Shown here: one piece after another, positions 1 through 7,094 of the stretch
How positions within the stretch are numbered: the stretch's first letter is position 1
Layout: each line of letters starts with the position of its first letter
From: UBA927 sp964361785
GTDB lineage: Bacteria; Patescibacteriota; Microgenomatia; UBA10105; UBA927
Length of the DNA: 64,000 nt
Assembly (NCBI GenBank): GCA_964361785.1
Contig: CAYIBX010000002.1
Coordinates: 1 to 64,000, forward strand
Reading direction: 5' to 3'
Translations under genes and position numbers: made by a program
The notes under the pieces: generated by a model
Database searches by the model: none
What the model was told of the DNA's origin: nothing
Seen by the model: the letters and a program-made list of their open reading frames with translations, nothing else

Positions 1-55
1 AACAGGCTGATCGCTTCCGAGAGTCCATATCGACGAGGCGGTTTGGCACCTCGAT

Positions 56-328
56 AAACCCGTTTTAGGGTTATGTCGCATAGAAGAGCAATCTTCTATA
101 GAAAATTTAGCTCATATCGGTGAAACCCGACTTGGCCATTGAACCCGGCCGAAGGGTAATACCGAGGGAAGTCGTCCGGCGAAGCCGGATTGACCCCGTA
201 ACGACTGATCCCTCCGATTCGGAGGGTGAGATAGAAGATTATTATATTTCTATCACACGCTGAACGCCCAGTAATTATTATTGGGATGATGGTATAGTCT
301 ATGCTCCGAGTAATCGGGGAGATACATG
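56..328 (+). mobile_element. ORF-less group I intron in 23S rRNA
   Basis: This 273-nt insertion interrupts the conserved strand ACCUCGAU|GUCGGCUC, between the equivalents of E. coli U2504 and G2505 by hand alignment. The 5' exon ends in U and the insertion ends in G, as group I splicing requires. Near its 3' end it has GGTATAGTC followed by a hairpin (CTCCG...CGGGGAG), resembling the P7 3' strand and P9 of group I introns, and before that a CCCA/TGGG stem in the place of P8. I could not pair the 5' P7 strand confidently. No ORF of useful length is present, so any homing would be in trans. Confidence 0.8.
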
Positions 329-428
329 GTCGGCTCATCCTATCCTGGGGCTGGAGAAGGTCCCAAGGGTCCGGCTGTTCGCCGGTTAAAAGGGTACGCG
401 AGCTGGGTTCAGAACGTCGTAAGACAGT

Positions 429-1259
429 AGACCTATAGTAATAGACAATTACTATTAAAGAGCTGTCTTTTCCTTAACGTTCTAAATTTAAGAGGAAAAT
501 AAGGAAACCTATAATTAGTATAGGTATAAATCTGGCTAAATGCTGGAAACTCCGAGAATTGTGTGGTACTCTTTATATAGAGACAATGGGTCTCTATAAA
601 CATGAGTAAAAAACCATCACATGCGGACAATCAGCAGGTAACTAAAAAGTTTGATAATGAGTATTTTGCAGGTTTTGTAGATGGAGAAGGATGTTTTTAT
701 GTGGGGTTTAGTAAGAGACTCGATTTGCCAATTCCTTGGCAGATCATTACTGAATTTCATGTAAGTCAAAATCCAGGAAGTAAAACTGTTTTAGAAGCAT
801 TTCGTAAGAGGTTGGCGTGTGGATATTTAAAGCCTAACCATGCAAAAAGTAAAACAGATAAAACGTGGATTTTGATAGTAAAGGATCGTAAAGATCTCAA
901 GGAAAAAGTTATACCTTTTTTCAATAAATATTTACTCCATACGACAAAGCAGTTTGATTTTGAAGTGTTTCAGAAAGTTTTGAAGCTTATTGAGACAAAA
1001 AAACATTTAACGAAAGACGGATTTTTATCTATCGTTGATTTAGTTTTTTCTTTGAGTAGGCAAACGAAGAAGCGTTATACAAAATCAGTACTTTCAAACT
1101 TTTAGCACCTCAGAGACTATATGTCAGACCTTCCTAATCGGAGGGAAGATATAGTCCGAACTACATGGCGACATGTAGAGTGCTGCAGAAATGCAACATC
1201 CGTTATTTAACGGTTAATAGTAAATTGTTAACTGTTAATTGTAACGTGTAACAAATTTG
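429..1259 (+). mobile_element. Group I intron with LAGLIDADG ORF in 23S rRNA
   Basis: This 831-nt insertion splits GACAGU|UCGGUC, between the equivalents of E. coli U2604 and U2605 by hand alignment. The upstream exon ends in U and the insertion ends in G. The 3' part shows a clear group I core: GACTATAT (about 1114-1121) is the perfect reverse complement of ATATAGTC (about 1150-1157), forming P7, with a CCTTCC/GGAGGG hairpin between them as P8. A homing endonuclease ORF occupies 602-1105, upstream of P7. The junctions are set by rRNA alignment and may be off by one or two bases. Confidence 0.92.
602..1105 (+). CDS. LAGLIDADG homing endonuclease of the 23S intron
   Basis: The 167-residue product has one LAGLIDADG motif, FAGFVDGEG at residues 22-30, followed by CF. 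E29 is the expected metal-binding acidic residue of the motif. Single-motif members of about 160-170 residues normally act as homodimers that cut an intron-less target allele, so this enzyme would spread its host intron into 23S genes. The second half (KDRKDLKEKVIPFFNKY and what follows) fits the DNA-binding part of the family. It lies entirely inside the intron, before the P7 core. No strong ribosome binding site is visible before the ATG. Whether it cuts today cannot be told from sequence, but the frame is intact and the motif is complete. Confidence 0.93.
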   Translation: MSKKPSHADNQQVTKKFDNEYFAGFVDGEGCFYVGFSKRLDLPIPWQIITEFHVSQNPGSKTVLEAFRKRLACGYLKPNHAKSKTDKTWILIVKDRKDLKEKVIPFFNKYLLHTTKQFDFEVFQKVLKLIETKKHLTKDGFLSIVDLVFSLSRQTKKRYTKSVLSNF

Positions 1260-1662
1260 TCGGTCTCTATCCAGTGTGGGCGCTCGATTTTTGAGGGAAG
1301 CTCTCTCTAGTACGAGAGGACCGAGAGGGACGGATCCCTGGTGTGCCTGTTGTTAAGCGTAATCGCTGGCAACGCAGGGTAGCTAGATCCGGTCGGGATA
1401 AGTGCTGAAAGCATCTCAAGCACCAAGCCCATCCCAAGATGAAAAATCGTTATTAGATCCGTTGTAGATGACAACGTTAATAGGTCAGGGGTGTACGCAT
1501 CGCAAGATGTTTAGCTTACTGATACTAATCGATCGAAGTTGTGGGGAACAAAGGATTCCTGCCTAAAGCGGGATGATATTTTTCGACACGAAATGAATGT
1601 CACCTAAGTGGATTTCTCCTCCTTACGAGGCAATTACTATTATTTACACTTGTATTCTTGAG

Positions 1663-1783
1663 CCTTTCGGTCTTTGAAGCGATGTGGCACCACCCTTTCC
1701 CATTCCGAACAGGGAAGTGAAACATATCAGCGCCAACAATACCTATTTCGCAAGGAGTCGGGAAGATAGGTCGAGGCCGGAGG
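1663..1783 (+). rRNA. rrf: 5S ribosomal RNA
   Basis: Conserved 5S landmarks are present in order: CACCACCC, then CCATTCCGAACAGGGAAGTGAAAC at about 1700-1723 in the loop B/C region, then CGCAAGGAGTCGGGAAGATAGG. Ends were set by the usual distance from these landmarks. The terminal helix is unusually long: GAGCCTTTCGGTCT pairs with AGGCCGGAGGACTC, and the outer flanks ATTCTTGAG (1654-1662) and CTCAAGGAT (1785-1793) extend it, probably as a processing stem. It lies about 115 nt after the 23S end, the normal rrn order. Confidence 0.88.
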
Positions 1784-1878
1784 ACTCAAGGATTACAACG
1801 TTTATTTAAAATCAGTGATTATCTATCCTGTGATTGTTCCACTAGGTTTTGGCCTACGCTAAAGCTATGGCCGGTAAA

Positions 1879-1895
1879 CCGGAGGACTCAAGAAT
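1879..1895 (+). repeat. Second copy of the 5S 3' strand
   Basis: The 14-nt sequence CCGGAGGACTCAAG at the 5S 3' flank (1777-1790) recurs exactly at 1879-1892. The following bases make CTCAAGAAT (1887-1895), the perfect complement of ATTCTTGAG (1654-1662) on the 5' side of 5S. The downstream copy could therefore compete with the native 3' strand for the terminal helix, or it is a remnant of a second, lost 5S 3' end. The rest of the 1794-1920 spacer shows no gene. Confidence 0.6.
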
Positions 1896-1921
1896 TTTCA
1901 AAATTATTTTGTTGGCAAATT

Positions 1922-1946
1922 ATCCCGTGTTAAGCGGGATTTTTTG
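1922..1946 (+). terminator. Intrinsic terminator of the rrn operon
   Basis: ATCCCG (1922-1927) pairs with CGGGAT (1935-1940) around a seven-base loop and is followed directly by a run of T. It sits after 5S rRNA and just before the promoter of the next gene. Confidence 0.88.
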
Positions 1947-1949
1947 TGA

Positions 1950-1978
1950 TTGAGAAGCGCTTCTTAATAGGGTATAAT
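1950..1978 (+). promoter_or_regulatory. Sigma-70-type promoter of the S1-protein gene
   Basis: A -35 box TTGAGA (1950-1955) and a perfect -10 box TATAAT (1973-1978) are separated by 17 bases. Transcription would start near 1985, giving a leader of about 29 nt with an AAAGGTGG-type ribosome binding site at 1996-2003, ten bases before the ATG at 2014. Confidence 0.88.
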
Positions 1979-2013
1979 ATCAAAACTACTAAAAGAAAGG
2001 TGGAATTTATTTA

Positions 2014-3153
2014 ATGGTAAAAAAACAATCAGACGAAAAAAAGATAGAGGAAAAAACTTCAGAAAAAAAAGCTCCCGCAACCTCCATGGAGGAACTTCTC
2101 AAAAAAACAGGATACAACCTCAAGGGACTTAAAAAAGGCGATGTGGTAGAAGGGGTCATCACCCGCATGACAACTCGTGAGATAGCGCTAAATATTGGCG
2201 GTAAAACCGAAGGCATTGTCATGGACAAGGAGCTTGAGACGTATCGGGAGATGCTTTCAAGATTGACTGTCGGTGCGACAGTAACTGCGCAGGTAATCGT
2301 TGCTGAAAATGATAGAGGACAAAGCGTCCTCTCTATCCGCAAGGCGCTTTTGGATACACGTTGGACGCAGTTATCTGATTTTCAAAAAAGTGGTGAATCG
2401 GTAGATGTTTCTCTTCGTGAATCCGTTCGCGGAGGAGTACTTGTCGATTACGGTGGACTTCGTGGGTATGTACCACTTTCTCAGCTCGATGCGACACTTT
2501 CCAAACAACTTGATAAAGCAGTTGGACGACGCATAAAAGTTAAGGTGATAGAAGTAGATGCGCCAACCAACCGCCTCGTATTTTCGCAGCGTGCAATTAC
2601 TGAAGAAGCAGTCCTTGCCAAGCAACGAGATCTTATTGACGCAGTACCTATTGACACCAGCGTTGAGGCGACGATCACAGGGGTAGCCCCTTTTGGCGCA
2701 TTTGCAAAGTTTAGCGTCCAAAAAGAAAAGGAAACGCATGATGTAGAGGGACTTATCCATATTTCAGAAATTGCATGGGAAAAAGTTGATGATCCAAACC
2801 AGTACTTAAAGACGGGCGACACCTTGAAGGTAAAAATTATCGGTGTTGATGCAAAAACCGGCAAAGTCACGCTTTCCTTGAAGCAATTGTTACCAGATCC
2901 TTGGGAACATGTGTTTGATATGTTTGAAAAGGATACACAAGTCAAAGGGAAGGTGACGCGTGTATCGCCATACGGCATTTTTGTGGAGTTGTCTCCAGGA
3001 GTAGAAGGACTTATCCATGTAAGCAAAGTAGCACCTGGTCAAGAACCAAAAGCTGGCGATGAGATCATGTGTCTTATTGAAGATTTAAAGCCTGACCAGA
3101 GAAAAATTAGTTTGTCGATGGCGCTTACAGAAAAGCCGATGGGGTATCGGTAA
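2014..3153 (+). CDS. rpsA: Ribosomal protein S1-like protein, four S1 domains
   Basis: The 379-residue protein has a charged, Lys/Glu-rich N-terminus and then four S1 RNA-binding (OB-fold) domains at about residues 40-106, 125-190, 212-285 and 306-370. The last two carry the classic signatures GAFAKF and YGIFVEL, with GLIHVSK or GLIHISE. E. coli S1 has six domains; four is usual for Gram-positive and CPR forms. It binds mRNA and helps it onto the 30S subunit. The start is chosen from the ATG with an AAAGGTGG site ten bases upstream, behind a strong promoter. It is the only gene in this stretch with a clear Shine-Dalgarno leader, whereas the next genes appear leaderless. Confidence 0.93.
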   Translation: MVKKQSDEKKIEEKTSEKKAPATSMEELLKKTGYNLKGLKKGDVVEGVITRMTTREIALNIGGKTEGIVMDKELETYREMLSRLTVGATVTAQVIVAENDRGQSVLSIRKALLDTRWTQLSDFQKSGESVDVSLRESVRGGVLVDYGGLRGYVPLSQLDATLSKQLDKAVGRRIKVKVIEVDAPTNRLVFSQRAITEEAVLAKQRDLIDAVPIDTSVEATITGVAPFGAFAKFSVQKEKETHDVEGLIHISEIAWEKVDDPNQYLKTGDTLKVKIIGVDAKTGKVTLSLKQLLPDPWEHVFDMFEKDTQVKGKVTRVSPYGIFVELSPGVEGLIHVSKVAPGQEPKAGDEIMCLIEDLKPDQRKISLSMALTEKPMGYR

Positions 3154-3157
3154 AGAG

Positions 3158-3166
3158 TGTTATATT
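3158..3166 (+). promoter_or_regulatory. Extended -10 box, leaderless-type start
   Basis: TGTTATATT fits the extended -10 form TGnTAnnnT and ends eight bases before the ATG at 3175. No Shine-Dalgarno sequence fits between them, so the transcript probably begins at or next to the start codon. Confidence 0.6.
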
Positions 3167-3174
3167 TTTAATAT

Positions 3175-3846
3175 ATGGCGGAACGACTACCAAAAATGAG
3201 CGGATCTGGATTTCGTCAAAACATCCGAGAAATTCTCAAAAATGAGCCAGTGGTACTTGTTCAGATGGGGGAGCGAAACTTCCCAAAGTACGAATCCTTG
3301 CTCACGGATTTATCACTTCGAGCGCAAACAGAAGACGGCATGCTTTCCATGACTGGTAACTCCAAAGAAACTCCACAACAATGGATAGAAAATACAAAAG
3401 GCTTGTGGGTATTTGGGCCAAAAGTTGGTGATGTTTCAACTCCTGAAGGATCGAACGGATTTGTCAGTGTGTACGAGCCAGAACATTTAGATAAAATTAA
3501 TGAATGGCAATCGGCGAAAGGTAAGCGAGTGTATGAAAAAGGACAAGTGCTAGAGCTCTCTTCTTTCGTGAAAGATGATGCTACGGTACTTGAGGACAGC
3601 GCGACGAAGCTAGCGTTGGATAAAGTATTTAATGGATTAAACTACAAAGATGTCCGTGCAGTATCTGTATGGGTGACACATGATGAAAAGAATCAACTGG
3701 ATCCGATAGATGCATCCAGAACTATGGCACTTGGTGGCAAAAAGCTTGGAAGTATGCGATACGATGCGGGCGAAACGGTCGACAGTACGTGCTTTGTCAT
3801 CCCAAGACAAGCATTTTTGGATACGCTTACAGGTGGACATAAATAA
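3175..3846 (+). CDS. Hypothetical protein
   Basis: The 223-residue soluble protein has no motif I recognise with certainty. It has no signal peptide or membrane segment. The alternation of strands and helices and the stretch NGFVSVYEPEHLDKINEW distantly recall a GNAT-type acetyltransferase, but the acetyl-CoA loop is not evident, so no function is assigned. It lies 21 bases after the S1 gene and 19 bases before radA, each with its own -10 box. An ATG at 3196 (MSGSG) is an alternative start. Codon use looks like its neighbours and the frame is intact, so it is a real gene. Confidence 0.85.
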   Translation: MAERLPKMSGSGFRQNIREILKNEPVVLVQMGERNFPKYESLLTDLSLRAQTEDGMLSMTGNSKETPQQWIENTKGLWVFGPKVGDVSTPEGSNGFVSVYEPEHLDKINEWQSAKGKRVYEKGQVLELSSFVKDDATVLEDSATKLALDKVFNGLNYKDVRAVSVWVTHDEKNQLDPIDASRTMALGGKKLGSMRYDAGETVDSTCFVIPRQAFLDTLTGGHK

Positions 3847-3853
3847 AATAGTG

Positions 3854-3859
3854 TAAAAT
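3854..3859 (+). promoter_or_regulatory. -10 box directly before radA
   Basis: TAAAAT, preceded by TG, ends six bases before the radA ATG at 3866. The expected start point falls on or beside the ATG, as in a leaderless mRNA. No clear -35 box is seen. Confidence 0.6.
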
Positions 3860-3865
3860 AGCTTC

Positions 3866-5185
3866 ATGAAACTTCGCACCTCGTATGTCTGTCAACAATG
3901 CGGATATGACACGCCAGAGTGGTATGGAAAGTGTCCGAGTTGTGGAGAGTGGAATTCTCTCGTTGAGATGAAAGAGTCTCGAGGACCAAATAGTTCAAGT
4001 ATTTCAAAATCGAGTCGCGCAATGCCAATTGCCCCACAGAAACTTTCAGACGTTAAACACATAGAAAAAAATCGTTTAAAAAGTGGGTTTATGGAATTTG
4101 ATCGAGTGATGGGCGGGGGAGTTGTTTCTGGATCAGTGACACTTCTGGCAGGAGATCCGGGGATTGGTAAATCTACATTATTACTTCACATTTTGGGCGC
4201 TGTTGGCGGCGTGTATGTATCAGGTGAAGAATCTCCTGAACAAATCAAGCTGAGGGCTAAACGTTTAGGAATTAATGGCGATAATATTACTATCCTCGCT
4301 GAAACATCTGTAGAAGGAATTGTTGCTTCATTGGAAGCACTTGATGATGTTACAAAAGCCAAAAGCTTAGTTATTGTAGATTCTATACAAACGCTTTCGT
4401 CAGAAGACCTTGATGGTATGGCGGGATCTGTCGGGCAAATTAGACGATCTGCCGAACTTCTCATCGGGGTAGCCAAGCGATATGGAATTTCAATTATTAT
4501 CATCGGTCACGTCACGAAAGAAGGGGCGATAGCGGGACCAAAGGTCCTCGAGCATATGGTCGACACGGTCCTTTATTTAGAAGGAGAACGGTTTGCAAAC
4601 GCAAGAATTTTGCGAACGCTTAAGAATCGCTTCGGAGCGGTTGAAGAAGTTGGTATTTTTGAAATGTTGGAGTCTGGGCTCAAGGAAGTAACTAATCCCT
4701 CGGCGCTATTTCTACAAGATCGAGTAAAAAATGTACCTGGGTCTGTAGTTACCGTTATTCTTGAAGGAACACGGCCAATGCTTATAGAAATTCAAAGTTT
4801 AGTCGTCTCAAGTCAGTTAGCGATGCCGCGAAGAGTCGGGAATGGCTTTGATTACAACAGATTGCAGCTTTTTATCGCCATATTGCAAAAAAGACTCAGC
4901 ATTCCACTGGGTTCTTTTGACGTGTTTGTCAACGTGAGCGGCGGACTGAAGATTGATGAGCCGGCTGCAGATCTTGCTGTTTGTTTTGCGATTTTGTCTT
5001 CATTTAAAAATAAACCTGTGGATTCTAAAATCGCGATATTTGGAGAAGTGGGGTTATTGGGAGAAATTAGAAGAGTAGCAGGCGAAGAGCGGCGAGTCAA
5101 AGAAGCCAAACGTTTAGGATTTACGACTATCTATGCCCCGAGTACACTGTCCTCACTTTCTAAAGCTTCACAACTTCTGATTTAG
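3866..5185 (+). CDS. radA: DNA repair protein RadA (Sms)
   Basis: The 439-residue protein has the full RadA layout. It has an N-terminal zinc finger with C9-x2-C12 and C23-x2-C26, a RecA-like ATPase core with Walker A GDPGIGKS (K102) and Walker B-like LVIVDS, the RadA-specific KNRFG motif starting at K253, and a C-terminal Lon-like domain with no obvious active serine. RadA is a hexameric motor that drives branch migration of recombination intermediates. Length matches the family at about 450. It is followed by a PIN-TRAM gene, the neighbour seen downstream of radA in many Gram-positive bacteria. It has its own -10 box immediately before the ATG. Confidence 0.97.
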   Translation: MKLRTSYVCQQCGYDTPEWYGKCPSCGEWNSLVEMKESRGPNSSSISKSSRAMPIAPQKLSDVKHIEKNRLKSGFMEFDRVMGGGVVSGSVTLLAGDPGIGKSTLLLHILGAVGGVYVSGEESPEQIKLRAKRLGINGDNITILAETSVEGIVASLEALDDVTKAKSLVIVDSIQTLSSEDLDGMAGSVGQIRRSAELLIGVAKRYGISIIIIGHVTKEGAIAGPKVLEHMVDTVLYLEGERFANARILRTLKNRFGAVEEVGIFEMLESGLKEVTNPSALFLQDRVKNVPGSVVTVILEGTRPMLIEIQSLVVSSQLAMPRRVGNGFDYNRLQLFIAILQKRLSIPLGSFDVFVNVSGGLKIDEPAADLAVCFAILSSFKNKPVDSKIAIFGEVGLLGEIRRVAGEERRVKEAKRLGFTTIYAPSTLSSLSKASQLLI

Positions 5186-5207
5186 CTTAAAAGCGCGAAT
5201 ACTCTTC

Positions 5208-5216
5208 TGCTACAAT
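5208..5216 (+). promoter_or_regulatory. Extended -10 box, leaderless-type start
   Basis: TGCTACAAT (TGnTAnnnT) ends six bases before the ATG at 5223, with no room for a ribosome binding site. Confidence 0.65.
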
Positions 5217-5222
5217 AGTAGT

Positions 5223-5996
5223 ATGGTTAAACAATCGAACAAAATAGAAGATTCTCCGGTTGTCGCACAAAAAACGACGAAAGCGTTTACGAAAGCACTA
5301 GCGTTAGAAATCGTCAGGAATTTGACGGCATTAGGACAAATGACCGTCCGGCCATTTCAACGCACTGAACCTGTCGAAAAACCAGTGGAGCTTGGGGATC
5401 ATCCGATTGTGGTTGATACGAGCGTCTTTATCGATGGCCGTATCCTATCTATAGTAAATAGCGGATTTTTGACAGGCACGCTTGTAGTGCCTAATTTTGT
5501 ACTTATAGAACTTCAGCATATAGCCGACGATGCTGATTCCTTGCGAAGAATGAAAGGAAGAAGAGGATTAGACGTCGTCAATAAGCTAAAAGGACAACGC
5601 AATAATCCGTGGCTTAAGGTGGTGATGGTCAAAGACGATCCTTTGTTGACCAAAGAAGTAGATAGTAAACTTGTCTTCTTGGCCAAAAAATGGGGAGCAG
5701 TGCTTCTTACCACGGATTTTAATCTAGCACATATCGCCAGGGCGCAGGGTGTGCGGGTTATAAATGTTATGGATTTAGCGCAAGCGCTAAAGGTGGCCCT
5801 CATGACGGGAGAAGAGTTTATAGTGAAAATTACCCATGACGGCAGAGAAAGGGAGCAGGGAGTAGGGTATTTGCCTGATGGCACGATGGTCGTAGTTGAA
5901 AATGCGAAGGGCAAAGCGGGACAAGACCTGACGGTCACAATTACCAAAATTCACCAAACTCCAGCAGGGCAGTTATTTTTTGCGAGAGTGAAGTAA
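5223..5996 (+). CDS. PIN-TRAM domain RNase-like protein
   Basis: The 257-residue protein has a PIN nuclease domain at about residues 58-185. Its conserved acidic residues are visible in VVDTSVFIDGR (D65, D71), LIELQ, RGLD and LTTDFN. A TRAM domain follows at about 190-255 (ITHDGREREQGVGYLPDGTMVVVENA), an OB-fold that binds RNA. The pair is typical of YacL-type proteins found downstream of radA in Firmicutes. Unlike YacL it lacks the four N-terminal membrane helices and has only a basic, soluble N-terminal segment of about 55 residues. The probable role is metal-dependent cleavage of RNA; the substrate is unknown. Confidence 0.9.
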   Translation: MVKQSNKIEDSPVVAQKTTKAFTKALALEIVRNLTALGQMTVRPFQRTEPVEKPVELGDHPIVVDTSVFIDGRILSIVNSGFLTGTLVVPNFVLIELQHIADDADSLRRMKGRRGLDVVNKLKGQRNNPWLKVVMVKDDPLLTKEVDSKLVFLAKKWGAVLLTTDFNLAHIARAQGVRVINVMDLAQALKVALMTGEEFIVKITHDGREREQGVGYLPDGTMVVVENAKGKAGQDLTVTITKIHQTPAGQLFFARVK

Positions 5997-6008
5997 TTCC
6001 CCAAGTTA

Positions 6009-6049
6009 CCCGCCTGCTAGCGCCTTCGGCGCAGCCGATGGCGGGCAGG
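6009..6049 (+). repeat. GC-rich palindromic element of the CCTGC/GCAGG type
   Basis: CCCGCC (6009-6014) pairs with GGCGGG (6040-6045), and inside it GCGCC pairs with GGCGC around a TTC loop. The right end GGCGGGCAGG resembles the arms of the perfect palindrome at 15155-15176. There is no T run, so it is a dispersed palindrome and not a normal terminator. It stands out from the AT-rich surroundings and sits 13 bases after the PIN-TRAM stop. Confidence 0.7.
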
Positions 6050-6199
6050 TCCACAAGTTATCCACATGGATTTATTGAATTTATTTTAGGTTGTCGTAAC
6101 AGTATAAATACAGTCAAAATAATTATGGGATATCGATTATGGATAGTTAATATAACTATGGGACTTGACAAGAGGTTTACAAAGGAGTTTACTGTATAT

Positions 6200-6370
6200 A
6201 TGAGATTAATAGCGTCAGGTTTGGGACTAATAGCTAGGGTCTTGGGAATGGGCAAAAAGGCTCGCGTAAGCCCGTTTGAACGGGAGAGAAAGATTTATAG
6301 GGACGACGTGCGCCGAGAGCTTTTAAAGCTCAAGGAAAAGGGATTGAGTATACCCGTGTTTACACTATGA
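6200..6370 (+). CDS. Small basic protein (56 aa), unknown
   Basis: The reading frame is open from 6038, but the best start is the ATG at 6200, which has AAAGGAG (6181-6187) twelve bases upstream and a TTGACA hexamer at 6165-6170. The product begins with a short hydrophobic stretch (LIASGLGLIARVLGM) and ends in a charged helix (FERERKIYRDDVRRELLKLKEKG). Its stop overlaps the start of the next small ORF as ATGA. No family is recognised. The ribosome binding site and the coupled neighbour argue that it is real. Confidence 0.6.
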   Translation: MRLIASGLGLIARVLGMGKKARVSPFERERKIYRDDVRRELLKLKEKGLSIPVFTL

Positions 6371-6540
6371 CAAAAAAAACTATAGAATTGGAAAAAAAGC
6401 CCATCGAGCTTACGCTAAGTAAAACGGCAAGGCCGGAGAGGCGCAAAAAATCATCTTTAAAGAGGTCGATAATAGGCAAAAGAATGCAAAAACAGATAAG
6501 CTTTTCTATCAGAGGTGAACAAAGTTTGGTGGGTAATTAA
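6367..6540 (+). CDS. Small Lys/Arg-rich protein (57 aa), coupled to the preceding ORF
   Basis: The ATG at 6367 lies inside the ATGA stop of the preceding small gene, the usual arrangement for translational coupling, and the frame runs to a TAA at 6538. The product is highly basic (TARPERRKKSSLKRSIIGKR in its middle), with no Cys and no membrane segment, so it may bind nucleic acid. This is inferred from charge alone. No homologue is recognised. Confidence 0.5.
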   Translation: MTKKTIELEKKPIELTLSKTARPERRKKSSLKRSIIGKRMQKQISFSIRGEQSLVGN

Positions 6541-6864
6541 CTCTTAACAATACAAATGAAGGAATTTTTGCAATAAAAAAGCATCACTTCCGCTAGCTTT
6601 GGGTTTGGGACTTGGGCTACGTAAAGTAATGCCTTTTATATATGGTGCCATTCACAATGGGCATCGCGAATGATTCCAAAAGATACAGTAGCACCACAGT
6701 TTATTTCTTGTCAAATTTATTTTTGAAGCTATTTTTTTGACTTTAGAGTATTACCACAACATTTTTCCATCTTCTAATTTTTGCTTACTGTCATTGTTTG
6801 TTTTTTATTATTATCGTTAATTTGTAAATTGTTATCAGTTAATTTGTTATTCTTTTTTTTGTTA
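6541..6864 (+). other. Intergenic stretch without a gene
   Basis: No convincing gene is present. A hairpin is possible at 6577-6637, where AAAAGCATCACTT faces AAGTAATGCCTTTT with an inner CGCTAGC/GCTACG pairing. It could end the upstream small-gene transcript but lacks a clean GC stem. The rest is AT-rich, with poly-T stretches at 6730-6870. A TTG-started frame at 6781-6969 has a biased, repetitive composition and is not considered coding. Confidence 0.5.
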
Positions 6865-6893
6865 TTGACATCTAAAAAAAAGCGCGTTAGAAT
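6865..6893 (+). promoter_or_regulatory. Strong sigma-70-type promoter in intergenic region
   Basis: TTGACA (6865-6870), a 17-base spacer and TAGAAT (6888-6893) form a near-consensus promoter. The expected start is near 6900, about 195 bases before the next gene, so it drives either a long leader or a separate RNA that contains the hairpin at 6962-7067. Confidence 0.8.
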
Positions 6894-6899
6894 CTGTGC

Positions 6900-7075
6900 A
6901 GTTCGCGACAAACAAGAAGTTGTGAGTAGTAAAAGTATTCTAGGTGAATCAAGCAGGTTTAGGACGTAAAAATTGCACTGATGATTATATGTTGTATGGA
7001 GAGTTGATAGTTGGGCAGGCTGTCAACTTTCCATAGAGTATATAACTCGGTGCAATTTTGTACGTCCCTGTCAAT
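6900..7075 (+). ncRNA. Candidate structured RNA with a long rod-like hairpin
   Basis: Bases 6962-7067 fold back almost completely. GGACGTA pairs with TACGTCC (6962-6968 with 7061-7067) and AAAATTGCAC with GTGCAATTTT (6969-6978 with 7050-7059), separated by one bulged G. TTATAT then pairs with ATATAA (6985-6990 with 7040-7045). A 15-bp inner stem follows (6995-7009 with 7021-7035), with only GU wobbles and an 11-base loop. A strong promoter lies just upstream. It could be a regulatory RNA, a long 5' leader of the HAD gene, or an inverted-repeat mobile remnant. The boundaries of the transcript are inferred. Confidence 0.5.
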
Positions 7076-7079
7076 CCTA

Positions 7080-7088
7080 TGCTATTAT
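7080..7088 (+). promoter_or_regulatory. Extended -10 box, leaderless-type start
   Basis: TGCTATTAT (TGnTAnnnT) ends six bases before the ATG at 7095, the same spacing as for radA and the PIN-TRAM gene. Confidence 0.62.
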
Positions 7089-7094
7089 TCCTTC

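Larger units (their letters stand above)
1..1547 (+). rRNA. rrl: 23S ribosomal RNA, 3' part, split by two introns
   Basis: The segment is the end of domain V and domain VI of 23S rRNA. Exon 1 (1-55) matches the peptidyl-transferase strand ending in ACCUCGAU. Exon 2 (329-428) carries GUCGGCUCAUC through GAACGUCGUAAGACAGU. Exon 3 (1260 to about 1547) contains the sarcin-ricin loop AGUACGAGAGGACC at about 1309-1322 and the conserved 3' end. The 5' part lies outside the window. When the two introns are removed the exons read continuously against the E. coli sequence as I remember it. The exact 3' end is approximate, since no processing stem was identified for it. Confidence 0.96.

Noticed and set aside
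2481..3026. 181-codon open frame opposite the S1 gene
   Set aside because: It is a shadow of the repeated S1 domains; the plus-strand gene is clear.
6781..6969. 62-codon TTG-started frame
   Set aside because: The start is a TTG in a poly-T region, the first half is a Leu/Phe run made by T-rich DNA, and a strong promoter lies inside it.
6900..7075. 6S RNA
   Set aside because: The overall rod shape fits, but I could not show the conserved central bubble or pair the 5' and 3' ends of the transcript, so it is left as an unnamed candidate.
7011..7094. Upstream extension of the HAD protein by 28 codons
   Set aside because: The TTG start lies in the hairpin loop and the extra residues do not look like protein. 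The ATG at 7095 has an extended -10 box and starts right before the HAD motif.
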